From: Pyxicephalus adspersus
Lineage: Eukaryota; Chordata; Amphibia; Anura; Pyxicephalidae
Length of the DNA: 64,000 bases
Direction: 5' to 3'
Assembly: GCF_032062135.1 (NCBI RefSeq)
Contig: NC_092864.1
Span: 23,890,240 to 23,954,239 of the forward strand
The translations under genes were made by a program, and so were the position numbers. The notes under the pieces are model-generated. The model was not told the DNA's origin. It worked only from the letters and a program-made list of their open reading frames with translations, and did not search any database. Below, one piece after another: positions 12,179 through 22,055 of the stretch; the stretch's first letter is position 1, and each line of letters starts with the position of its first letter.

Positions 12179-13589
12179 GATCTCAGTCATATGTTTTAAT
12201 ACAGTCTAAGGTCAATTTTTTTGGGGGGGAAGCCAATGTCATTGAAAAATCATTCATAAACCAAGCTGTTAGTGATTTATCATATCCATACATTAATAAG
12301 TATCCTGCCTCTGCAACTATGGAAATGCTAGTTGCATGGCTTTATTTGAATGCAGTTCTCCAAATCACTAATCTAGGACATGAATGCACCAAGTAAATTT
12401 AAAACTCTTACTCTGTATAGTGGGATCATTTTTATGCCTGATTTCCTATATCAATTTTTCACATGTACCAAAATCTTTTTAGGATAGACCGTAGGAGTTT
12501 AGGTACCCCTTAAGCCTAGACAAAAGCCTCTTGGGTTTTTCATTGATCATGTGGCAACCTTTATATTTTTATTACTTTACTGTATACATTTCAATAATTA
12601 AAATTTGCACATCTCTCTTCAACCCACAACTTTTTCTTCTGGTGGCTTCCTGTTCATTCGTTGTGTCTTATTAAAAAATATGAAAAGCTTGACCCTGCTC
12701 TGTAGGCATTGCATCTGCTGGTGATAACATAAAGCTGTCAGGGAGTTTAAGTGAGGTTTCAGGGGTTGTGGACATCAGCAAATTTTGCCACCCTAGGGTG
12801 GGAATTGTGTCACCAGTGAGATCACCAGGTAAAGACAAAGGACAAAAGCAAGAACAAAAAAATGCAGCAAACCCATCTGAAAAGCTACAATAAACTGAAT
12901 CAAAAAGTTCCTTGGAGTAGGAACTAACCCGTCACCTGTGCTGGGTTATATTAATTCCTTCTTTATTGGTATGTTTCTGTCTTCACTCTTCTTTGTGGGT
13001 TCCACCCTTCTGTACATGTTAGAGAAAAGGAGGAGTTAGATCTCAGGCTAAGGAATCCACATCCCTGCAGCTTTGTGCATAGTTCAGAGGGGTACTTCGG
13101 TGTTCCAAAGGTAAAAGGATGTTATTCAAATAGAACTGGGGTAATATTCTGTAAATACATACATACATACTCATTTACCTCATATGATATAAAGACCTGA
13201 CACCTGCTATAAATATAGTACTTACATCCAGCCTCTGCGCTCGGTATGTTACATACACCTGTACCCTACACTGTGTACATTACATACTCCTGACCCACGC
13301 AATGTTGACCAGGAGAACAGTAGGTCAGGTTTTATTTGTCCATATTCCATTTAATCCCCTCTTTCTTTAAAAGTTTGCCACATCCATCATTCTCCCTTTA
13401 GTAAGCCCAATACTCTATGTTCTAGACTTTTCACAATTCTAGAAACACCCCAGTAGAAAATGAGGGTTACCCCGTCAGTTACTAAGCCAGGTGATGCCTG
13501 ACGTGCCACTATGGATTCTAGTTTGGTAACAGTTTTCTTTTTTGGGTACCCCCTACCCTAAGGCAATCAGGAATGTCCTGGATGAAGTT
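12179..13589. other. No gene seen
   Basis: AT-rich DNA with a short (ATAC)n run near 13160. Open frames are short and unremarkable. Confidence 0.5.
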
Positions 13590-14062
13590 GTGACTATTAG
13601 GGATGAGCAAGAAGGCCTCTGACAGTCCCACGAAAATGTCATTGAGCTTCCGATGGGTCCGCGAAATTCCAATAAAGTCAATGGGCCGACTTTAAACATT
13701 AAAAGCAAAGCCCCTATACATGTTAGAACCACCAAATTTGCTAGGTATGTGTAGGAGAACAGAGGCAACAAAGGAAAAATAACAAAAAGTCCCAAAAGTC
13801 CTGGTGGTTTTCAAGAAAATGGCAGGATGGAGAACCAGACGGAGCGTAAGCCAGCGAGAGCAGTAGCAGTGTGACTATTGGTAAGTGTCTTGGAGAGCTG
13901 GGTGTAGTGCATTGTCATTGCTACCCAGAAGTGTGTAAAACAATTTTTGTGAATGGAGTACTTACAGGTGCCAGCAACCGCAGGAGGAGGAGGCAGTGGT
14001 CCCTGAGAAAGAGCGGGGACCACATTGGTAACTGGCATCTAGAGCTGGGTGTAGTCCATCGT

Positions 14063-14107
14063 CAGAAATGTAACTGTACCAAACGGTCTTCTTTGGTAAA
14101 GAGGAAC
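14063..14107 (+). repeat. 45-bp direct repeat, left copy
   Basis: This segment recurs at 15704-15748 with 4 mismatches in 45 positions. The two copies bracket the exd1 retrocopy exactly. The simplest reading is a target-site duplication from retroposition into the hAT element, although 45 bp is long for that. Confidence 0.8.
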
Positions 14108-14229
14108 AGGTATCAAACACTAAAATATCTGTATTGGGGCTCCCCAATGTTTGCAATCCCACCTAACTCACACAGCAAAAGCTGCAGAAGGCTGACATTT
14201 ATTTGCATTATTTCATTACCATTTCTATA

Positions 14230-15171
14230 TGGAGTCAACTTCTAGTGAACGTTTTCTGAGCTGTATCATTGGGAAGACCATTACTGAATTACAACCATTA
14301 ATGGAAGAGTTCAAGGAGTTTTACTTGGTGCTCATGCAGATCACACTGTTCTCCTGATTAAAGTCAAGAATTTGAAGTCTGGTGAAGCTGAGCGAGGAGC
14401 AGGGCTGTTTTTTGAGCAAAATGTTCTAAATGTGGAACCAGTAGAAGACTCAAGAGTTTGAAAGAGAGACAATAGAAGAAAGATTCTTCATCTTCAGCAC
14501 CAAAAGGTCTTCTGCTTGGGAGCTTCTGGCCTGAACACATGTCGCTATGGGAAAATGTGTTGGCTGCAGGTGGGCACAAGAAATCATGTTTACCTCTTTG
14601 ACATCCTCACCATGGTACAAGGGGTCTTTAAAATGGTCTCCAAGTGGTGCTTGAAGACAAAGGCACCCTAAAGGTTACCCATGACTGTCGTTGGCTGGGA
14701 GATATTTTGTCCCACCAATATGGCGTGTTTTTGAATAATGTTTTTGATACACAGGTGGGTGATGTGTACTTGTTTTCCATGGAGACTGCTGGTTTTCTTC
14801 CTCATCGAACATCTACTGCGAAGGAATATTTGACTCAGTATCTAAATATGCCATCTGCACAAGTACATTACTTGACTATCAAACAAACATTGATGGAGCA
14901 AAATCCTAATATGTGTTCTGACCGTCCATTGTCTGCTACTTTACTGAAACTGTTTGCTCTGGAAGTATCGCACCTCCTAGATATGCGTCAAGCTATGTTG
15001 GATGGCATGCTCGCTGACTTTACATTGTTAGTTGACAGTTATCTTAGTGCTCCTCGCCTAGCAAAAGCAGATGCTTTAGCTGTGACTGGGAACTTATGCT
15101 CTGAGCTTCTCAAAGAACTTCAGCAGTTTTGTGTCCTACAGCAAAAGAGAAGAGAAAAGGCTTCAAAATAA
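14230..15171 (+). pseudogene. exd1: Processed pseudogene of exd1 (piRNA biogenesis protein EXD1)
   Basis: EXD1 is a germline RNA-binding protein with an N-terminal Sm-like fold and an exonuclease-like domain; in mouse it supports piRNA production (established knowledge). The homology runs without introns for about 314 codons. Codons from 14291 give an Sm-like block (TTINGRVQGVLLGAH), then an in-frame TGA at 14459-14461, then CRYGKMCWLQV and HVYLFDILTMVQGVF. A 1-base deletion near 14631 shifts into the open frame 14644-15171, which reads HDCRWLGDILSHQYGV and LNNVFDTQVGDVY, hallmark EXD1 motifs. Another frameshift lies near 14285, just after the likely start (MESTSS...). The last frame ends at TAA 15169, short of the roughly 500 residues of mammalian EXD1. 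With two frameshifts and a nonsense codon it cannot make full-length protein. It sits inside a hAT element. Confidence 0.85.
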
Positions 15172-15703
15172 TGATGTTACCAGCCATGGATTCCTTGTGA
15201 GATAGGAGAAAACAAAGCCATGATCTTTAAATGGGTCATTCCTGAAATAAGATTGGTGCTAGGAGATGCCTTATCACATACATACTTTGTCCTCTTTGTT
15301 TTGAGAACCACAGAACAATATTATATTTGGTTCTTTCATGTATCAGCTTACTGATAGGTTTCATAACAAATAATTACCATTTGAAAGGGAGAGAACTACG
15401 CTAATAATGATACAGTTGTATGTATGCTTAAATACTTCAGAAAGTCTTGGCTAGAGATTATTTGTTGTTTTTTTTTTAATAGTACATTTATATGTGGGGA
15501 AAATTATGCACAGAACAACTCAATGTGCCTTTACTCTATTTTTGGGTTTCAGCATAGTCTGTTAAAATGTGTCATTGTAAAAATTATAGCTTCTTTGGTT
15601 TGTTTATTACAACTGTTTCAAATTTTGAGCATATTGTACAATACTGTACATTTGTCTATGTCCAAATAAATTGTTAAAAAAATAACTGTATTTTAAAGTA
15701 GGC
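15172..15703 (+). other. Retained exd1 3' UTR with polyadenylation signal
   Basis: AATAAA at 15665-15670 is followed within a few bases by an A run (from about 15675) and an A/T-rich remnant, then directly by the right 45-bp repeat. This is the expected layout of a reverse-transcribed mRNA end. The small frame 15424-15669 lies within this UTR and is not a gene. Confidence 0.6.
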
Positions 15704-15748
15704 CAGAAATGTAACTGTACCAAATGGTCTTTTTTGCTAAATAGGAAC
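15704..15748 (+). repeat. 45-bp direct repeat, right copy
   Basis: Partner of 14063-14107; see there. It lies immediately after the poly(A)-like remnant, consistent with a target-site duplication. Confidence 0.8.
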
Positions 15749-16799
15749 TGCAATTGTTTTTATTTAGCTTTAGTGAATGTACATGTGCTGACTGCTGACA
15801 ATTTAACAAAACTGACTAGCTAGTAGCTCATGTAAAAGAAAATGCCGTATAAAACACTGAACTATGCAGCTAACAATGAACTAAGAGGCTCCTACACTGT
15901 TCGTGTCACACTACAAGTCTCTCACTGTGTCTATCCTATACACAGTACACTAACCGTTCCCTCTTTCCCTGTATATATGCCTGTGCCCTGATCTCTCCTG
16001 ATTGGCTGCTGGGCCTTGCTGTGCATCCTGGGAGCAAATGATTCGCTCCCAGCTGCGATTCCTGACGAAACTACTTGACGTTACAGCCCCCTGGTTTTTC
16101 CCGCGTTAGTTCGGCGAGAACATGACCTCGTGGCGAATTACAAGGCCGTTCTCGCTTACATGTTCAGTAAGCGAGAAAGGCCTGATTCACCGCAAGATCG
16201 AATTAAAAAATTTCGCTCATCCCTAGTGACTATGTTGTGTCCAGTGTTAATACTTATGAACATTTTTGACCAGGTAAATATTTGAATTTAAATACATCCA
16301 GCTTTTTTTAAACTACTGAACTGACTAGAACTAGCTTCTGAAGAAATCTTTTTATTATTTTACAGCTCTTGCTGTAAAAAAAGTTTGTCAGACGTTAAAA
16401 CTACTTTTCCTCCAGAAGCAGTTTCCCTTTGCCATTTGCTATGACCTTAAAAAAATTTTGCACCAGGTTCACTATATGAACCAATTATTTTTTTTCAGTC
16501 ATCATATTACCCTTAAAAGCCACTTCTCATAATAGAATAAAAATAGAGTAAAAATATTGCATTAGTAAAAAATATAGGTTATTCATACTTTAGGTATAAC
16601 TGACACTTTGAAAAGATGATGGTAGAATTTAAATGGAATTAGCCTAAATTCCCTTTTTTAGAAAACTTCAAGTTTGATATAAAGCTTGTTTTTAATAGAC
16701 AATAATTCTCAATAGCATTATGATTTCATGATAAGATGCAGCGATGGTTCTGTATTAATCATTTTTTTGTGTTTTCCTTTTATTTCACAATCAGTCCTG

Positions 16800-17194
16800 A
16801 ACATTTGAGAGCCTGCTGCACAGGAAGTCGTGGGTCGCGGTGTGAATATGAGATTCTTGTCCTTTGTGGTACAAGGCGTAATCACAAAAGGAACATCAAA
16901 AATGACACGTTTGAGGTTTTCGGCAATGTATGGCTCTGACAGTAGCAATCAGGAAGCAAGGGACAGCCAGCCTGACACAGATTTATATAATGATTTCCTA
17001 TCTGATTTACCGCAAACTCGGTTCACATGCTGAGTATTGAAGGAGACCGCAATCAGGGTTTCTCTAAAGAGGAAAATAACATGTTACTGGGGAAAAAAAT
17101 GCGACGCTCTAAAAAGACAGCAGATTTGAAGAAAGAAAATGAAAGATATACCGAGCTTGGCTATGTCAACTGTGTGGACGTTGTCAGAAAATAA
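16800..17194 (+). other. Unassigned coding-like segment (possible decayed exon or retrocopy)
   Basis: The composition here is GC-richer and less repetitive than the surroundings. One frame (16830-17033) reads through MTRLRFSAMYGSDSSNQ and QPDTDLYNDFLSDLP; a second, shifted frame from about 17003 to a TAA at about 17192 reads LGKKMRRSKKTADLKK then ELGYVNCVDVVRK. A pyrimidine tract ending in CAG (about 16760-16794) lies just upstream and could be a splice acceptor. The hydrophilic, non-repetitive residues look like real protein, and the frame change suggests decay. I do not recognise the family. An overlapping minus-strand frame (16718-16948) is equally long, so coding strand is uncertain. Confidence 0.3.
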
Positions 17195-17531
17195 ATAGGC
17201 AATACAACATTAGGGAGGCTTCATATTGTGTGGGACAGCAACAATCAGATTTACATATAATTGATAGAAGTTATTCTTAGGTTTTGCTAAGGTTGTGGTC
17301 GTGGAATTTTAATTTTCAACAATTTGAAATGTTATAATCTATCTATCTATCTATGGCCACCAATTCAAATTGCTTTTTTCCCTACTGAGCTCCAATAAGA
17401 TGATTTTAGCAGGGGTTACTTAAGAACTGGGTTCTCTTAGAGGTAAAAGAATTAAGAAAAGGTCGTTCAGAGGCTGCCAAAGAAAAAAGAAAGCTACAAG
17501 AATGATGACTTTGCTATTTGAACCCAACCTT
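17195..17531. repeat. Non-genic with (ATCT)n microsatellite
   Basis: A short run of ATCT units lies at about 17336-17355. Nothing else is recognised. Confidence 0.6.
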
Positions 17532-17744
17532 GGGCCTGATTTATTAACAATGTCCAAAACTCGAGATGATAGACAATCATGGTAGAACCTGGGTGTTCCA
17601 GAAAACCTAAGATGGATTTCAAACTCATTTGGTATTACATGGCAAATGTTTTCAATTCAGTATGAGATCCATTCCAGGTTTACTGGATCACTCAACTTTT
17701 ACTGGATCATCTCCAGTCTTGGAAAGATTTAATAAATCAGGCTC
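17532..17744. mobile_element. Palindromic MITE family A, copy 3
   Basis: Left end GGGCCTGATTTATTAAC, centre GGCAAATGTTTTCAATTC, right end TTTAATAAATCAGGCTC. Full length, with scattered substitutions in both arms. Confidence 0.85.
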
Positions 17745-19259
17745 ATTTTTTCTTAAGACATTAAAATGAATATACATTTGTCAATTGCCAGTTTTATTAT
17801 TTTAATATTTATTATAACATTTTATTATTTGTAGGTGGTTTTTAAAGGAATTCAAGGACTTCAAACTGTAAGTTTTTCTAAGGAAGTGATAAGCGATATT
17901 CAGTTTTTGCACATTTTGAAAAGTCTTTGTACATAAACCAGGACACTGTGGTACTAAGATATTCATAAAGAACAATCTTTCCTACAGCTTTTTAAATACA
18001 AACCATGACAGTATATTTTATATATTCTTGTGGTAGAGTAAGCTATATTCATTTATCCAAATAAAACCCATTTTTTTAATAGTGAGAGTTACACACAGAA
18101 TGTATGCACATTAGCTATAACACCTAATAATTACTTTCTCATATGGCTGTAACTACAATTTAATTTTCAGTTTATTTTGTTATTAAAAAAAACTGTTTGT
18201 ACATACTAAAAGCTACTTTTTAGCAGTAAAAACAAGTTCTGAATTATTAGGCTTTAAAAACATACTGATTGTGACATAAAACTGAAAGAGATTATAATAT
18301 TTCAAGTGCACATTGGTATTTGTGACATTTTCTCCTCATTAAAATGAAAAACTGCATAGAGAGGCAGAGATCCGTATTTTGAATGCCTTCTATCCCTGGT
18401 TCAAAAGATGTCTGAAGCAAATAGTCCCAGTGAGAGAGAATATTAAGAACCAGAAGTGCAAGACAGCACACAATTAATTCAGATCTCTTTCATGGCTGTC
18501 AAGGTCCATAGACCCACTTGATTGAGATTTGAAATCTATAAGCAGCTCTTTTAATAAATTAAATTATCCACATCTCAATAAGGACCTTATATTATCACAA
18601 AATACTGTGTTGCAGAATAAAAAATAACATATTTGGTTATATTATTTGTAACAACTATGATCGGAAAAAGAGAAGTGTATTAAAGAAGAGGGTGCTGACC
18701 AAACCAAACTGAAATATAACATAGTAAAAAAAAATATTAATTCTAAAAACAATTATCAGAGGTAGCAGTAGTAGTATCAAATTAACTAATATAAACAGAT
18801 TGTTAACAGATGGTCTTAAAGTGTTTATAAAAACTGGGGTGCAAAGACATGCAGAGTTTTCACTTTCCTTATTTTTTTCCAAAACTTGAAAGGATGAACT
18901 TGAACCATTTGGGCAAAATTACGATTGATTAAGAGGTGAAATTTGTAAAGTAGTTTCAAAATAGAACAGTGGTCATTGGTCTTCTGTTCAATATGAATTA
19001 CATAAACTTTAAAACAAGCCCACATTGATGTCTATAGCTACTTCTACTGTAAAGGAATTCATCATCATGTCACAGTCACAGACTTTCTGATGTTATCACA
19101 TATATTGCAAATCTAACAGACCTTCATTGTATGTAACAATACCAATGGCCTGCTTCCATTCTGATGCATTAAAGAGAAAAGTGCCAGCTGACCAGGAAAT
19201 TGGAGTAAATTAAGTATTACAACATATTCTCCTCTCCCTAGACTTAATTAGTATTTAAC
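17745..19259. other. No gene seen; AT-rich
   Basis: No protein motif, RNA gene or repeat match was found. Short minus-strand frames near 18655-19025 are hydrophobic AT-rich chance frames. Confidence 0.5.
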
Positions 19260-19944
19260 GGTAAGGCCCTGGTTTGGCACCAGTATTCTCCAGACACCAG
19301 TCCCCAAATCTAACACTGAAAACTTCTCCTATAGCCATCCCCCACTTAGCCTCAGGAGACTGGTTGTGTCTCCCAGCACATTGTTGTCCCCAGGACCTAA
19401 TGCAAAAGGGATGGTGTCTGGGGATGGACTGGCAGAGGATGAAGGGTCTACAGATCAAGCAGTAAAAAGTTAATAAAATGCAGAGTATAAAGCAAAGGTC
19501 ATACACAAGTGATCAATCCACCAGACAAGGTACAGAGGGGAGTCACAGGCAAAAGGTTGTTCCAGGCTGCGTACAAATGATAGGTCAGGAGCAAGCAATG
19601 GTCAGCAACAGTAAATCATACAAACACGCTCCAGCACATATCAGCCCTGCTAAACGCTACAATAGGGACTGATCATAGAGGCTTTGAAGCCCCAGCAGCT
19701 AATGGCAGCACAGGACTGAGATCAAGAACTACTCAGCACAACTCCAAATCCCCTTCAGCTGCACACAGTCTCAGAGTAAGGGAAACTTAACAGACCATTC
19801 ACAACCAAAGGGAAACTGGGGATGCCACAGACTGCAGAGCAGTTTGCCTGATTCTGCAAGCGATGCCAAAGAGATTAATCAGGACATGCTATCCTGCATT
19901 GGCCTACAGCGTGAGATCACCGGCTAGATAACTGTCTCCTAACA
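19260..19944 (-). mobile_element. 3' LTR of minus-strand Gypsy element (copy 3)
   Basis: On the minus strand the LTR starts TGTTAGGAGACAGTTATC at 19944 and runs to about 19260, where the expected final CA is mutated. It lies directly downstream of the integrase remnant on the same strand. A purine-rich AGGTGGGGAGTAA abuts its start and fits a polypurine tract, the second-strand primer. It matches the solo LTRs at 102-654 and 3858-4464. Confidence 0.85.
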
Positions 19945-20850
19945 TTACTCCCCACCTGAAGAGGGGTCCCTGGACTCTCAGTTCATGGTTTCTCATGATA
20001 GTCACTATGAAACTTTCTGACTAATTCTTCTGCATGAACATGGTGAGCCGGAACCCAACTTCTCCCCTCTGGTTTATAACTAATATATCAAATATTGGAG
20101 GGAGTTTTGTACCCAATGATTGATCAGTTTCATACTCACCCTGGACATCAATTGGGGGAGCAGGTTCTGAGGAGGGTGCTGCATTAACTGCTGATTTTAG
20201 CATGGCAATGTGGAAGGAGTCAACCCTCCTGATAGAACAAGGCAGAGTTACCCTGTTTATTTTCTGGAATATACTGTATGTATTAAATTTCTGAAAGAGA
20301 CCAAAACTAAATCTCCAGGAAAGAATTCTAGTTCCCTGGATCGACGATAATTGGCAAACATTTTCTGTTGCCCAGAAGCCTGCTTCAAATTTTTTTGGGC
20401 TGGAGACCAGATCATGGTCATATGTGCAAAGGCAATCTTCCAACATAGATAAGTTGGAGGGAGGACCAGGCAGAGATAAGAATTTAGGATTGCTCCTACC
20501 AAGACATTGGAATGCAGACATTATAGTGGTGAAGTGGTCCAAGTTATTAAAAGCAAATTCTGGGAAAAGTAGATAATCTGCCCATTCCTTCTGGCAATCA
20601 GAAAACAAACTGAACCGAATGAGAGACAAACTGAACTTCCCTGTCGGAGACCACATTATCAGGAATACCGTGTAATCGGAACAAAACTGTGACAATGCTT
20701 TAGCGGAAGGTAATTTCTAGAGGGATACAAAATTTGCCATTTTACTGAATCTGTCCTCCACTACCTAAATCACTGTGCAACCTCTGTAATGCGGCAAATC
20801 TACAATAAAATCCATAGCGATATGTGGACAAAATCCACTATTATGCAAGC
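19945..20850 (-). pseudogene. Gypsy pol remnant: integrase core, C-terminal domain, chromodomain
   Basis: Read on the minus strand, the part upstream of 20700 gives MDFIVDLPHYRGC and VVEDRFSKMANFV, the first catalytic-aspartate region of a Ty3/Gypsy integrase. The open frame 20695-20021 continues with AFNNLDHFTT and SIRRVDSFHIAMLK, the integrase C-terminal region, followed by PPIDVQGEYE. A shifted frame near 20050-19990 gives HHVHAEELVRKFH, a chromodomain end typical of vertebrate chromoviruses. Several frameshifts and stops make the enzyme inactive. Upstream of about 20850 no further pol is seen, so the 5' part of the element is lost. No envelope gene is present. Confidence 0.85.
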
Positions 20851-22053
20851 TTACCATTTATAAAAGTATTTCTGCACATCATATATAAAAGAATTTATAC
20901 AGCAGCCAGTGTCAGGAAAGAGACAACAACATTGTCCTTCAGTAGGATTAGTGGATCGGAATGCAGCTGTTTGAAGCAAAATATCATTCCCCATACTCAC
21001 ACCATCTCAAATATCTTCCATTTTGATAAACTACAGAGACGTTTTTTCCAGTCATCTGTAAATATCACTCTTTCATGTAAGTTTATTGGTGCTGTATGAA
21101 ATGTTTAGATTCCATAAATTGAATGTTTTCCAAGTAGTACAATGTCAGTTTCACTGGGTTAAGTGCCTTAAATCAGAAGAAAATTCTGTTCTAAATGTAT
21201 GCAACCTCATTGACACATTCCTTTGCACAAAACTCCAGATATTGTGTGGGCTCCTGGCTTTCTTAATGGATTCTAAATAAAATAGGTTATTTCTTAGAGA
21301 CCATTTCTCAATATGGTTTGTCTACCAATAATAGCATGACAATGTGAGAGTTTTCTTCGCAGTATAACATGCAAATTAAGTGTCTGTACAGACAAAGGAG
21401 ACGCTGCCTACCTCCTTAGTCACCCATCATAGCATTATTGTTCTGCAACTGACTGTATAGCTAACTTAATTTCTAGAGTTGTCTATATATTCATTGTTTA
21501 ATGGCACTAAAATAAAGATTGTTCAGACTTCCCTCTCTATGAGCCCACTGCAGCTTTGCATACATGCATTGCACCATTAAAAGAAGTCTTTTTAAATTCT
21601 TATTTCTTGCACTTGGAATACTGCAGAGGAGCAGTATGAGAAGTCTGATAAATCTGGCTGCCAGGCACAGAACCTATACTTTACATACAATTATTAGCAT
21701 TCTGTCTACGATAATATCTAGCTGTTTTCTGAATCGCATTAGCAATATTTTTAAATAATTTTATGTTTTTCATGGCCAAAGCACATTGTTTAGCTTGCCT
21801 GTGTGCTGCAGACTGTTGTTATCATCGAGGTTTATTCAAAGGCACCTAACTAAAGATCAATGAATGTTTTTTAATGATGACAGCTTTCATGAAAAATTAT
21901 GCTGTTGCTGTATATTGTAATTATACATGCAGATCTAAATATACGGGATAACATTTCTTTAAGTCATTCTTTGCAGATTCTTTTACCTCTGTATGACAAG
22001 ATCATAAAAGAAACACATTTAACAAATATTATTAACTATACAGTATAATCAGG
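20851..22053. other. No gene seen; AT-rich
   Basis: No RT, RNase H or gag traces follow the Gypsy remnant. Nothing else is recognised up to the Tc1 element. Confidence 0.5.
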
Positions 22054-22055
22054 TA

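Larger units (their letters stand above)
13598..16225. mobile_element. hAT-like DNA transposon carrying an exd1 retrocopy
   Basis: The left end begins TAGGGATGAGC at 13598 and the right end is the exact inverse, GCTCATCCCTA, finishing at 16225. Both are directly flanked by the identical 8-mer GTGACTAT (13590-13597 and 16226-16233). An 8-bp duplication with short termini is the signature of the hAT superfamily. The element is about 2.6 kb and encodes no transposase that I can see. Its left arm has an imperfect internal duplication: an ATTGGTAA...GAGCTGGGTGTAGT unit at about 13877 recurs at about 14023. The middle, roughly 14108-15703, is foreign: it is a reverse-transcribed exd1 copy. Removing that block and one of its flanking repeats would leave a MITE-sized element of about 1 kb. 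Confidence 0.85.
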
